DNA of 64,000 nt from NCBI GenBank assembly GCA_013339895.1, contig JABACO010000001.1, positions 10,626,773 to 10,690,772 of the forward strand, in the 5' to 3' direction. The position numbers and the translations under genes were made by a program. Below the pieces are notes generated by a model, which worked only from the letters and a program-made list of their open reading frames with translations, searched no databases and was not told where the DNA came from. The stretch is from Ephydatia muelleri. Lineage: Eukaryota; Porifera; Demospongiae; Spongillida; Spongillidae. How positions within the stretch are numbered: the first letter of the stretch is position 1; each line of letters opens with the position of its first letter. Below, piece by piece: positions 25,401 through 39,500 of the stretch.

Positions 25401-25797
25401 AAGTGGAGCAAGACGTAAGTTCATCGATGTGTATTGTTTGTGGGTATGGGGTGTGTCTGGGTGTGTATTTATGTTTGTACGTGCATTGACTGTGTGTACA
25501 TGTATGTGTGTGCAAATGCAGCACATTTATGTGTCTATGCATGTATGGGCTTATGGGGTACATGCAGGTGCAGCTGGATGTAGGTGGTGTACACGAGTAC
25601 ATAAGGTTGAAGTGCCTGCATGTTTGATCAAAGCTGGGTTACAGTGTTCTGGTAGGGAAGTACGTGATGCAACACAGGAGGCAGTCATCTCCATCTTTCC
25701 ACAGGTCCAAGTTGGCTATTTGACCCCACCTCAAAGATGGAAACGGCAGCCAGCGATGTGCAGAATACTCTCATAGAGCTAAAGGGAAAGAACATCT

Positions 25798-25834
<37 letters not shown>

Positions 25835-28800
25835 TGTGCATGTGTGTGTGTGTGCATGTGTGTGTGTGCATGTGTGTGTGTGTGCATGTGTGTGTGTGTG
25901 CAAGTGTGTGGGTGCAATGCGTTGTGTGTGCATGGTGTGTGTGTGGCAATATGTGTATGTTTTATGTGTGTTGTGGATATGTGTGTGTGTATTTGGGTTA
26001 TGTTGTGTGTTAGGGTGATGGAGTATGTGTTGCCTGCATTTCTACTGCCATGTGGGCTCATGTGAAGTTAACCCACCGCGCATTGTGTATATATTTCTGT
26101 GTGCACATACATGTATACATGTAGGTTAGCTGCTTTATAGAGGCTGAAGTGCATTGGTTGTGTGCGTGTCTTTGTGGTGGTGAGGGTGGGGCAAGTCGTC
26201 TAATGATGTCATACGCTACCATCTCCTTCCCCTCTCTGTTGTCTTGCTGCCGTGGTGTGTTAAGCAATGTGAGTTCATTGTGCAGTCCACCCCTTCATCC
26301 TGGCCATGCTGGGGACACGCCTCCTGAACACCCTGCTCCTCATGACCATACACTACACACCCGACAACATCACCTACATGCAAAGATTCGACCTCTCCGT
26401 CTGTAGGGTCTAAATTTCACTCCTCCCCAGCCCAGTACATTTTTTCTGTGTGTGTGTTTGTGTGTGTATGTGCGTGTGTTCATGTACATATAGGGTGCAT
26501 TGTGCTGAGTATTGATGAACTAGCGATGAAGGGTCAAAGATTTAATTTTAGAGTGCTGAGTATATTTAAATCTTTCATTTTGTTTTATAATTAAATGGGA
26601 CAGTTTCCGCGAAAAATTGCCCCACGGTTAAAATGTTATAAAAAATGCATCGCGTTTGAATCGCTATAACTTCCCAACGGATAACGCTAATCGACTTCCT
26701 AGTTTCAACACTTCGTACTACACCAATTTCACTATGAAGTGTTGAAAATAGGAAGTTGATAGCGTTATCCGTTGGGAAGTTATAGCGATTCAAACGCGAT
26801 GCATTTTTATAACATTTTAACCGTGGGGCAATTTTCGCGGAAACTGTCCCAAATGTTTATAAAGAAATGTTTATGATTAAACGTTTATAAAAAAATGGGA
26901 TTGTTTCTACGAAAAGGTACCTAACGCATACATATAGAATTTCCAGTACGCGCAATAGAAATGTAACACTTGCTTTGAAATGTATGGCTGATTACAAATT
27001 CAGCACCTTACAACTCCATGACAGATACTTTGATCCTCAGTGCGTAGAAGCAAGATGTAGATGACATTTTGGACTTCTAGAATATCAAACAAATTTAAAA
27101 TCTTGAAAAAAAAACATGCGTTAGGGTCCCTTTTTGCCCAATATTCTCATTCTGCCTTGAATTCAAATGCCCATTACTAACGCTACTGTACTTTAGTAGT
27201 GGTGTCGTACCTTCACTATGACATATTGTGCACTATGCGCGGGGCACAAGCCAATGTAATGCAAATTGAAAGCTGTGTTCATTTCAATGTATTGTACTTG
27301 TATCGCACTTAATTAATGCAATGAGCCATGCAAATATATGTATCCTTCCTGCTTTCTACATGTTGATTTACGCATGCATGCATCTTGTTGCGATGATCAC
27401 CTTCCCTCCCTCCCGCCCTCTCTCCCTCTCATCCTCGCCCTCTCTCCCTCCCTCCCTCCCTCCCTCCCTCCTCCCTCCCTCCTCCCTCCCTCCATCCCTC
27501 CCTCCCTCCCTCCTCCCCTCCCTCCCTCCCTCCCTCCCTCCTCCCTCCCTCCCTCCTCCCTCCCTCCTCCTCCCTCCCTCCCTCCTCGCCTCCCTCCTCC
27601 CTCCCTCCCTCCCTCCCTCCCTCCTCCCTCCTCCCTCCCTCCCTCCCTCCCTCCCTCCCTCCCTCCCTCCCTCCTCCCTCCCTCCCTCCTCTCCTCCCTC
27701 CCTCCATCCTCCCCTCCCTCCCTCCCTCCTCCCTCCTCCTCCTCCCTCCCTCCCTCTCTCCCCTCCCTCCCCTCCCTCCCTCCCTCCCTCCCTCCCTCCC
27801 TCCCTCCCTCCCTCTCCAGCTATCATCAACTACATTTTTTCCATCGTCTACATCATTGAATGCTGCCTCAAAGTGTATGGACTTAGCTACAGACGGTACT
27901 TCAAGACGTACATGAACATCATGGACTTCACAGTAAGTGTAATTGGGACTGGGGAAGGGGGGAGGGGCATGCAAGATGACACCACATGGTATACTCCCAT
28001 GACATCACTTGGTGCACTCCAATGACATCACATGACATCACATGGTGCACACCCCCCACAGTGCACTGTGCTGAACATCCTGGACTTGGTGGTCTACTTG
28101 CCAGTGGTCTATTCCTTGAACGCCCCCGTGGCGCGTAGTGTCAGTATCAGCATCATGGTGAATGCAGTGCGGTGTCTTGGACTGCTGAGGGTGCTCAAGT
28201 ACACCAAGTGAGGGTCATCCACCAAGCTGCACCGTATGGAGGGAGGGGGAGGGGCACAGGACGGGGGAGTAGTGGTGGAAGCTTGTTGATGATAGTTACG
28301 TGTAGCGTGACTGTGTCCATATATGGTACATGTGACTGTGTCCATATATGGTACATGTATGTCAGGATGTTGTCATGCTTAAATAATAATTCTGTCCTTT
28401 AACGTAAAAAAAAGAGTGAAATCAGATGCACAAATTTTGTAGCACCTTGCAATCTACAGTGTACTTGTGAGATAGACAATAAAAATATGATGTGTAAAGA
28501 GTTACATTAAGAATTTTTAAATGCAAAAATATGTAGCATTCATTCCAGGCCAAAACACATCTACTGTTGTTTACCTTTTGTGTATGGCTGTATGTATGAA
28601 TGCTACTCAAAGGTACTGGAAGAGTGTGAAGAAGATTGGACGGATTTTGTCTGATGTGTTTGTGCTCACCTTGAGTGTGCTGGTCATCATACTCATCGTC
28701 GACTTCGTCTACGCACTCATTGGTGTGCGGCTGTTTGGAGGGCTGTAAGTCACTTGGTGGGACATCACACCAGTTACATGTATTTTGACACATTATGTTC

Positions 28801-31800
28801 TCTCTCATTTGTAGGGTGCACATTGATACATTCATGATACCGAATTTTGATAACTGTTTCAACGCCTTTCTTATATCAGTCCAGGTACAGGTTTCTGTAG
28901 TGTGTCTTGACATGTCTGCACTGGCACGCATCTTACTATGCTTGACAACCACTTTGAATGAATCAAAATACAATCGCTAGCTACACATGTAGCTGTTTTG
29001 TTGGACTTCTAATGGCTCATAGGACCATTATCACAATTTGTTTATTAGAAGGAAGTGGTGCCAAATGTGCAAAATAATTCTAGATGATTTGTAGTGGTAT
29101 ACTGTAGGTCATTAAGTAATATACGTGTGGTGGAGTGTCTTACTGTAGCTAAAAGTAAGTGAGGTTCGTTGTAATTAGAATATAAGCAGACATGTTGTAC
29201 AACACTAGTCCAAAGGCGCTAACGAGAAAAAAGTAAAATTGAATGCGACATAAATTGAACTTGATATTAGAGGTCTTGACTTATTCCATGACCTTAATTT
29301 GCTTTTTATAGTTTCCCAGCATAATACAAATTATTAACTGACATGTATCTTAATAGTAAATCATAGCCACATAAAGTGGTTATGTACAATAGACTAGCCT
29401 TTAAAACAATCTGTGAATTGTATTCATGTGTGATACAAATGATTATTGTGGCTGCTCATGCCACTTGCAGCACTGTGGCTCACACTTGTATGACACATGA
29501 TTGGTTCAGCGTCGATTGTGCACACAGTAGAGCACAGTAGAGGTTCCTTAATTAACCGGAGAGCAGATCACGAGAAGAATTATTTTATACAACAGTGTTC
29601 CAGAGGGTTAACCAGGCATTGTATAGTATTAAAAATGAACGTGGCATAAATTGAACTTGATTTTAGAGGTCTTGATGTACTCCATGCCACTTTACATGTA
29701 GCTTAATTTGCTAGCTTGTGAATTTACTATTGTCTGTTCTAGTGTGAATAAGTGTTTGGGAAGTTGTAGGTGGTTGGTTGCATGTATGGTCTGGCAGTGT
29801 GCTTTACGTATTGTTTTGACTGCACAGTGCATGTTGTCATGAGTTGGGGTCACTGCTGTGTACCCATGCACATGCAGATGCAGACCACGGAGAATTGGAA
29901 CAATGTGGTCTCTCTCGCAGTGAGACCTTACGTGCAGCGCTACGTGGAGGGAGCTGAGCCGCTGGCCTCGGGGATCGTGATTAACTCGTTCTTCACGTCG
30001 CAAGTCCTGTTCATATCCTGTATCCTCAGATGACCGTTACACATGCATGTTTGTAAATGCTAAGCAGGGTAATATCGCAGTTCTACTGTATACTGTATAC
30101 TGTATAGGTCTTTAATCAATTGCAAAGCCACACCATCCTAATTTTATGCTTGGGTAAACCACCTCTGCAAACTTTTTGTTTTGTTTTGTTGGTATTCAAA
30201 TGAATCATGTAGCAGTGCTGCCTGCAACATGCCTCCATTGTTGATCTAAACATTCTGTGGAGGCGTGTCCTCTTATGTACATGGACAAGTGGTGCACTTA
30301 CTTCTATCCATGATACATGTGATACACGTTGTGTGGCTATTCTAGATTGTCATTGTGCATGTATCATGTTCCATTATGCACCTGTGCCCACAGGGGAACC
30401 TGTGATATCTGGAATATGTAGTGCACATTTTACATATCACAGTCGTCCTCACCTAAACCTACCATATAATGGCTCAACAGCCCAGGTTTAATTGCACACC
30501 AAGTGTTGCTGCACAGCTACAGTAGCTGCTCAACCAAACCACACACCAAACCCCTTGAATCAGTGACACTTTAGCACTTTGGAGGCGTGCAGATCAACGG
30601 TTTACAGCTCACCAGACACAAATTAAACTGATGTCTTAACTCTCATGCGTGCCAATGCTGTAAAAAGCTGTGATTTGCTTCTGTAAGGAAGCTTGCAGCC
30701 AATCTCATAGCACAGCTTGATAGACACATGATGCTTCAGCTTGTGTGGTCCACACGTTTCTGAAACGTACACTGTAGATTGTGGTATGCCATAGCAGTGC
30801 ACAGCACAGTAATGGAATGCAGAAACACGATACATGTATGTACAGGTACATTGCAGATACAAATACATTTCCCTGAACGTCGAACACAACTAGTCGTCTT
30901 GGTGGGCGTGGTGACTGCCGTTGCCTTCGACAAGCTCTCGGAGGTGAGGAAGGTGGAGGAAGACAGCCAGCTGAGGAGCGAGCAGCGCGAGGAGGAGCGC
31001 AAGGAGAGGGAGAAGCAGATCAATGCCGTCAAGAACACGAGCAAGCCCTACATACACCGCCGCACACTGCGCAGGGCCATAGAGTTCTACGCCAACATCC
31101 CCACGGAGGCCTACAAGATGGTGGAAGGTCAGCGGACCGAGTGGCACCGGTCGGTGTCTTCGCCCATCGGGGATGTGGGCGGAGCCATAGGGAAATCCCT
31201 GCTGAATAGGATGAAGTCGTTCAGATTGTCGTCGAGCAGCGAGGACGTGCGGAAGAAGGAGGAGGGGGAGGTGGACCACACCCTTCCTTCAGAAGAACAA
31301 AATATGATGTCACAGGATACCCTAGTGCACGACGGGAGTGGTGGTGATGGTGGTGGAGGTGGAGGTGGTGGAGGTGTGTCCGTGGTGTCTGCAGTGTCGC
31401 TCAGCCGGACCCTGTCTGAGCCGGTGGGGGCAGACAGGACGTCCCACGTGGAGGCGATGGATAAGCACCTCAGCAGGGCAGGTAGCAATGCTCAGTCAGG
31501 ATCAGTTGATCTGGATGTGGGCAAGACGCAACCAGCGCAACTGCTAAGGTTACTTCTAGCATCATATGTAGTGCAACTTGTGATTTTGGATATTTCACTG
31601 ATATGTATGGGTGGGGATGGGGAGGAGGGGAGATGTCTTTTAGAAAGTAGAATTACAGTACTTAAGAGTTACAGAACACAATCATGAATGGGCAGTGTGG
31701 TGTGTCAGTCAATTAACGTTTATTATTATGTTTATTATTAGATTATAGTCCTGTCCAAAACAATATTTCATTTTGTGTGCTGAGAATAGTGTTCGTATGG

Positions 31801-33553
31801 TATGCAGATAATTGCACTCTCGGTTTCAGTTTAGTATTCCACAGGTGTGGTAATGTTGTATTGCGTCAGTTGATTAGTGAGCCCATTACCTTTGCCCACT
31901 GAATGCAGAGAGTGTTCCCTGGAGGACATACGTACTGCAGTCTCAAGCCACGAGAACTCTCCAGTGTTCATCGAGGACCGCACCGAGGAGCACAGTGCGC
32001 TGGCACGCAGAACTGCGTAAGGAGGATGTAGCTATGGCTACGTTGTAATGCTTGCCAATCAGCACACATGTGCAAATGCAGTGTGCTGTTTTATGTGTAC
32101 TTTACATCATGCTATGTTACATTGGTAATCGAAGCTGATTTAGTGCATGGCATGTGGTGCGATGTTTTGGGTGTGTACATGTACAATCATGATACTGCAC
32201 ATATTGTGTCCCCAGAAACAGAAACCAGCAGAACACTAAGGTATGTACACATTAGAAAAGGGAGTTAGTCTTTCAATTGGGCTCGTGTATGGTACAGTGC
32301 AGTGAGGTACTTGATACGCAAAACTTGGTGTCTTGTGGTCAACCACTTAATTTAATGTAGTTGTAACTCAGTTAATGATTTAAATCAGCTGTGTTAGGTA
32401 CAGGAGTGCATGTGGGTTGGGTCAAGAGTTGCAGTTCTAATAAATCAAGGCCACTTTGGTGGTTTATAAGTTACCAGTACGTGCCCTTCAATTTAGCGTA
32501 TGTTATTATTATGCTTTGTGTTGTATGTGATGCTGATAATAAAATAATGGGCTGTTAATGAACTATTAATAACTTAAATAACTTACAGTAGTTGTAATTA
32601 TTATTTGTTTCTTCTTTGAATGCTATTATGGAAACAAACTGGAAAATGGGCTAGAAAAATAACGAATAAACATGTACATGTAATATAGAATGACGGAAGA
32701 TCTCGCATTCTTCAAGTATCCCTGATCACTTATTGAAAAGATAGTCACTTCAGAGCCTTGGTTCCTCCATACGATACACTTGTATGGCATGTACACTGTA
32801 CTGCACAACACATAAGCAACTAGAAGAAGGGATTGTCCTCAAGTGCATTTTTCAAAATAACTATGCTCACCTTTGACCTCTCAATGTATCAGAACCTATC
32901 CTGATATACAAACTCTCATGTATGCATCATTGTTGAATACTGTACATACATGTACACATTAGTGATGCATGTACATGTATGATACGTGCCATGTGCAGTG
33001 GTTGGTCTCCCTGTAATATCTAACAATATTGCTTCTTTAATCAGCAACATGGCAATGCTTCAATGGGATTTAAGGAGAAAGGTACAGTGTACCCCTAGTT
33101 CTATGTTTAAATGTTGTATTCAATGCATGCAACCTTTTCCCCTTCAATTAGGCATTAATAATTTTATTATACTGTACCTGTATGTCCGTGCATGGATGAA
33201 CGTAGAAGGAAAGTTGTTTCACATTTGGCTTGTCATGATTACAGTACATGTATTACTGCCTTTCTCAGAGAATGTGTCAAGTTGCTGCACAATTCTGTAT
33301 GTATGATGTATTACATATATCTTCCTTATACTCCTAGCGACGGTAGCATGGAAGTGGTTAAAGGAGTATGTTGGATCTTTTTATCTTAACCCCGTGATGG
33401 AGCCTTCGGAAATTCCCAACCATTCTGCCTTCTTCATTTTATCTGTGGACAATAGGTACAGCTCTACTGTACATGTAGACATGTGGACATTTTTTTTTGG
33501 TTGTGCATGTACATGTATTCAGTGCACCGTACATTGTGTGTGTGTGTGTGTGT

Positions 33554-33592
<39 letters not shown>

Positions 33593-36500
33593 CACACTGT
33601 GCACATGTAAATGTCTCTAGTCATGATCCATGATAGGTACATATACAAGGACTAGTGCACTTCACATACTACACTGCATACACCTGTATGTGTAAGGTGT
33701 TTCATGTACATGTATACGGTACGCTGGATGGATAGAGTACCCACAATGCTGTAAAGACTGCTGCATGAATGTGGCAACCAAAATGATACTCTATTTGTTC
33801 TATTCGCACAACGACAGTATGGTGAGCAATTAGGTGTGCAGCTGTTGAGTATGTAGGTGTTTTGTGAAGGGTGCCAGGTGTGATCATACATTGTGTCACC
33901 TTGCATGCCAAGGAAGGCTCTGGGTTTATTCGACTCATTTCTGAACTGACCGTAGAACAGGTGTACTGTATATAGATTTTTAAATGTTGTAATCTTTTAA
34001 TTGCAGGTTGAGGCAGTTTTGCTTCAAAGTTGTGCACCACAAAAGCTTTGAGGTAGTTGCCCTATTTGTTGTGTTGCTTGGTTGTGGATCTCTGATGCTG
34101 GAGCTGCCTCTACCGTTGTGTGTCACGGCTGATTGTGTGACTGGCCTTTGTGCTATACAGGTAGGGTCCACAGCTGCCACATTGTCACGTGTGACCAATC
34201 AGATTCTTCTCCTCTACATATTTCAGCCGGTACTGGTGTATGTGGACCTGGCAATAACTGTGTTCTTCACGATTGAGATCGTACTAAAGGTGTGTTTTGT
34301 GTACACTAGTCTAGTGATAAATTTTTTTGAGGTTGCTATTACAATTAATGCAGTGCCGTTTGCATGAGGCAAAAATTTGACAGCAGTTGTGTATGATTTG
34401 AAATGAAATTATTTTAAATATAGGTATTGGTGCAGGTGGGTCATATACATATGTATGTTTTGATGCAACAACCGCAGCTTGGTTTCGACCACTTTTTCTG
34501 TACCTCTAAGTACACCTGTATGTGTGTCCCAGTAATTTGTACAATTCTAAGAACAATGACATAATGTATGGCCAGTACATGTACTGTACAGTGTACATTT
34601 TTGATTCTTTTTTTTTTTTTTTTGTTTTCTTTTGCTGTCACTGTTCTGCTGTCTATTGTTACTGTCTGAGAACTATCACTTGGTGTGATACTGTACATGT
34701 ATATATGTACATGTGCCAGCTGCCAGTGGCACAAGGTCAAATTTCAGCACACATGTATGTCATATTAGTTGCCAATGCATCTCCATCCACCGCATGAGAG
34801 AGACAACATGTGCTGCTGACCATGGTCCTGGGTCATTCAATTGGGTGTGAGAAGCATGTTGACCACTTGAGCGTACGTGCTACCTCACATGTAAAATAAA
34901 ACACGATTGGATAACGGATTGAATCCTGTGTTCTGCAAACATGACTATTGCGCGCTTGGAGTGTGTGCAGTTGTGCAGTCATTTAGCGATGCTCCAAATC
35001 CAGGCAACAGCGTACGGTGTCTTCATGCATCGCGGCTCCTACCTGCGAGGAGTGTTCAATATCATCGATGTGATGGTCACCGTGTGCACTCTCGTACCCA
35101 TTGTCGTCTACCTGGCACACAGACCTGCACAAATAGAGTAAGTGTCTCAAAGATTTGTGACTGCACACTTGTGTGCAGTCAGGTTGCATACTGCACATTG
35201 TATATCGTCAAGTTACTCACTAACCTTGTATGTACTGTACATCCCCTTCAACAAGTACGATCATCTGAATGTGACTAATAATTACACAAATCAATTAGTC
35301 AGCTAATTGCAACCATATTGGTTACCATTTCTACTAATGCCATCGTATTTGCTAGTTGGTGACCTTCTTTTCCTGTTCACAAGGAATTGTGTTCCCTATG
35401 GATTCAGTGCGGCACTCAGTCCCCAAGTGAGTGCATTGAAGGTGACTCGGGTGTTCCGTACACTGAGATTTATGAGGATAACGTCACTCTACGTAAGTGA
35501 TTACATCACAACTTGTGTACTGCCTTTATGTCGTGGATGGTCTCATTTGAAACCAAAACTGGTTTTGCCACAAATGACTGCATTATGTATAATTTATAGA
35601 GCATTGAATTTCTGTCAATCATCACAAAAGACAGTTTGTAATAATACAACTGTCATTGTAAGAGTTGTGTGTACACCAGGACACATTTATTGCATGTGCA
35701 CAGTAACTGATTTACATCTATTTTGTCGGCAGTGTGAACCAATCAAAACCTTGCACAAAACCAGACTTTAATGTGATGGAATGCAATGGAAGCATGTTGA
35801 GTGCAATGACTTTGCTTTATGCTGCCTATGTATTTTGTAGATTAGAAGTATTTACAAGTACTGTAGCTTGTATGAAATGCTATTGAATGCACACAATGAT
35901 GTAGCTCTAATGCAAGGTTGATAAGAGCAGATTTTCATACACTACTCTGTTTATTACATAATGTACTGTACGTTCGTAATTTAATGCTTTTGGTAATTGC
36001 CATTGTGTGGCATTCCATTTCAGCTGGTTGTTTCTGGTGTGCTGGTGTCCCTTAAGAAAGTGCTGTTCATTGTTGTTTTCAATCTGTTGATTTTGGTCAT
36101 CTTTGCTGTGGTTGGTGCACATATCTTTAAGGTAAGTACTCGTTGAAATTGTTAGGTGGAAATGCTGTATATCACTAATGCAGTGCATTGAATATTAACA
36201 TCCACACATAGATTGACATACATGTACATGTACTGTGTATTTTCGATTGATTAAAAAAAAAAAAAGATGTTACAATTTACAAGTAAATAAAAAAACTTCT
36301 CTATTGAGAAAGTGATCTATAGTATTGGTGGTACAATAAGCAAGGAAACAAGGTACAGTACTGTTACAGTGAGTTTGATAGGATCACCACTAATTCTAAT
36401 AACTTTCAGATAAGTTTTTTATTTACTGTTTCCTAATTTATATTCCCCTCCAAAACAGTATTGATAGCTATTGGTTCAGTTTTAAAAACATATTCTTGGA

Positions 36501-39500
36501 AGAGAAATGCTACAATTTGAAATTTATTTTGTCTTCATATGATGTTCCTAACTTGAGTTACATGTGATGAAACGAAAGAGGACAAGGATAAAAATTAATA
36601 TGGTTTTACATGTATTTTGGATTAATTTTTTTTTAAATAGACCAACCTGCATGCATAAAGTGTGTGCAATTGCATACCTGGAAATGCTGTACATGGTGTA
36701 GACTGTATGTTGCATGCATAAACAGCATGCATACTGAATGGTCTACTGCCATAGGCATCATCTTCGATCATTTGACAAGGAAATTGCTAAGTCTGTGATT
36801 TTCTATCAATATAATGCTGCTTCATCTACAGTACCGTTCACTCTACACATACGTACACTTTAGCAATTCTGTCGCTTTCATTTCATCAAGCTCTTTCATA
36901 TGCTTCTAAGTTATGTTTATTCTAATCCTAAAAAACTACTACCTGAGTAGACATGCATGTGAAGTGCATGGCTTGTTTTGTTCTTCAGGGACGCTTCCAT
37001 TATTGCACGGATCCATCAAAGACAACAGAGGAGGATTGCCGGTAAGCGCAAGTAACCATCCTGGAAGCTTCAGAGTGGGTGGTGTGAAAATGCATCTTAT
37101 TAGTGCAGCAACCTAAGATGAATTTACATTGTATATTGTTCAGTGTGCTACTGTAGGTGAAGTGGGGCTTACATGTATGTACAACTGTTAGTGTGCTTGT
37201 GTGAAGATGAATGCAGTGTACAGTAATACTCCTTATCTGGGATTGCTCATCATAATCACTTCAGTGTTTGTTGTGTTTAGAGGAGAATTCTTCACGTATG
37301 AGTCTGGTGATCTTTCGTGTCCTACGGTAAGACTCTTGTACCATTTGATAAGAATGCAGTGTCATAAATGTACGTGATTTGACTTACTGATTTTTCACTG
37401 TTACACTGTATGTGTTTCTAGGTGAATGAAAGGAAGTGGGAAAATTATCCTATCAACTTCGACCATATTGGCATATCCTTGATGACCGTGTTTGTACTCC
37501 TTACCAAGGAGGGATGGCCAGAGTATGTACCTTGTACTCAGTACAGTGCATGTACACTGTACAATGTAGCTTAACGTTGCATTGACTATAGCAGAGCATG
37601 TCACTAGTGTTATGTTACAGTACAGTACATCTACATGTGTGCGTTGTTTTTTTAGTTAGGGAACTTGACACATGTACACTGTATATACTTTGTTATATAT
37701 CCAAAGAAATGGATATACATGTACACATGTATATGTACATGTACAATTAATGTGATGTCATCTTTGTATTTGTACAGCATTATGTATCAAGGAGTAAATG
37801 CTGTCCCTCTTGAGAACTATGAACCCAGAGGACCCAAATTTTTTGCTACACCAGAAGCTTCGATTTATTTTGTTGTCTTCATGATATTTGTTTCATCTTT
37901 TTTGCTGAGTTTGTTCAGCGGTTTTGTCATTGTGGTATTCCAGGAGGTTGGGTTCAAATCATATCGACAGGCTAAGTTGGACAGAAATCAGGTCAGTTGG
38001 ATTTTTGTATATTATTGAAATTCAGATGAAATATGAATCAATGTATGGATGATATTTGATTCCTGTGTGAAATACATGTAATTTCTTTCTTTTTTTTTTA
38101 ATGCAGCGAAATTGCATCTACTATGCTTTAACTGCCAGACCAAAACATATCTACTCCCCACGGTATGGGGCTTACAGGAAAGTCTATGAGAGAATGGTGT
38201 GGATAGCTTCCCACACTGTGTTCCAAGTTGTGATCATTGTTGCAGTTTTGATCAATTGCATCACCCTTGCGGCACAGGTATTATATCTACACTGTACACA
38301 TGTGAAATGGGGTGGGCAGAAAGATGATGTAGCTGGTTCTTTTTGCACGGAACAACACTCACATTGTAATACTGAATTTCTTGGCATCATTGTGAACAAT
38401 TGCATAAATTGCATTGGGTACACAACTTTAGCCATATGGCTACTTACTGGCATTGCTGTTTCAATTTAAACATTTACTGGTTGTATTTGGCACCATTTGA
38501 ATGTGAATGAATATCAAAATCATAGCATTACACTCTAGTTTAAATCAGTTTGTTACCTACACATATTAATTTTAGCTGCATGTCTTTGATTTGTGTGTAC
38601 TGTACTCGTACGCCAGTCACTGATACTGTCTAGTTGAAGATGTAAAGTGCCTTCTCATTGTATGTACATTTGGCTGACTGTCTCTTGTCTACATTCAGTA
38701 CAAAAACGACAAAAACATAGACAGATGTAGGACGATTGATTGGATCAATTTTGGATTCACCATTTTCTTTGGATTGGAGATGCTGTTTAAATTGGCTGTT
38801 TTTACTCCTGCAGTAAGTCTTGTGTGGTACTCTTCACACGTATGCTGCTTTATCTTGTAGGGCAATTTGTAAAGGAGATGTGGCAGGAGATATTTGAATA
38901 TTAAGTTGTTTGGATGTGTTAATAAATTAACAAGAATAAATATCAATTAGAGAGGGATTCATGAATTTCAATTTTCAAAACAAATTTCCAACCATTTGTG
39001 CAGTTCGCATAAGGTACACTGTACATGTATAGTAGCTGTAACTGGAGATTAGAAATTTGATCATAAATGCCTTCTGTATTTTCACTGTTTTTTTTTTATT
39101 GCTCAAACTGTATTTCAGATATTCTTTAGGAGTTCTTGGAATGCCTTTGAATGCTTGATTGTTATTGGCTCCATTGTTGAATTAATTGTCAGCCGAGCAA
39201 TATCACAGGTATGTGTACAGTACGCTACATATTGGTGTTGTGTTTGAACATGTGGCGTATACAGTGTATAGTGGACAGTTATGTTGTATTAATTGTTGCT
39301 ATATGCAAATGTGTGAGCAGTTTAATGATTGATGTGTTTTCATTGGGTAGGAATGTCAAATGACACACATTGCCAGTGCTTTCAGAGTATTGCGCCTGTT
39401 ACGGTTGATTCCAAATATCCACCCTATTCTCTGGACTCTGGTACAGACTCTTGAGGTACAGATACAGTATGCTTGTACATTTGTACACTGCACAGTCAAT

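Larger units (their letters stand above)
25376..30935 (+). other. Calcium channel domain II
   Basis: Exons: 25376-25414, 25705-25800, 26286-26402 (S1), 27820-27932 (S2-S3), 28062-28207 (S3-S4), 28613-28744 (S4-S5), 28815-28884, 29878-30019 (pore), and the start of 30894-31548 (S6, [15 protein letters not shown]). S4 reads [14 protein letters not shown] and continues YWKSVKK, as in Cav IIS4 (RCVRLLRIFK.TRYW). The pore reads [11 protein letters not shown], where other Cav have TGEDWN; the Glu is kept. The exon 25705-25800 must use a donor inside a (GT)n repeat, so its last bases are uncertain. Confidence 0.85.

Noticed and set aside
27321..28025. 234-aa Pro/Ser/Leu-rich + frame and 153-181-aa Gly/Glu/Arg minus frames
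   Set aside because: Both are translations of a (CCCT)n tract; only the short exon 27820-27932 inside the + frame is real, as part of the calcium channel.
33394..33633. Frame through the domain III pre-S1 exon into GT repeat
   Set aside because: Only 33338-33455 is exon; the rest is intron microsatellite.
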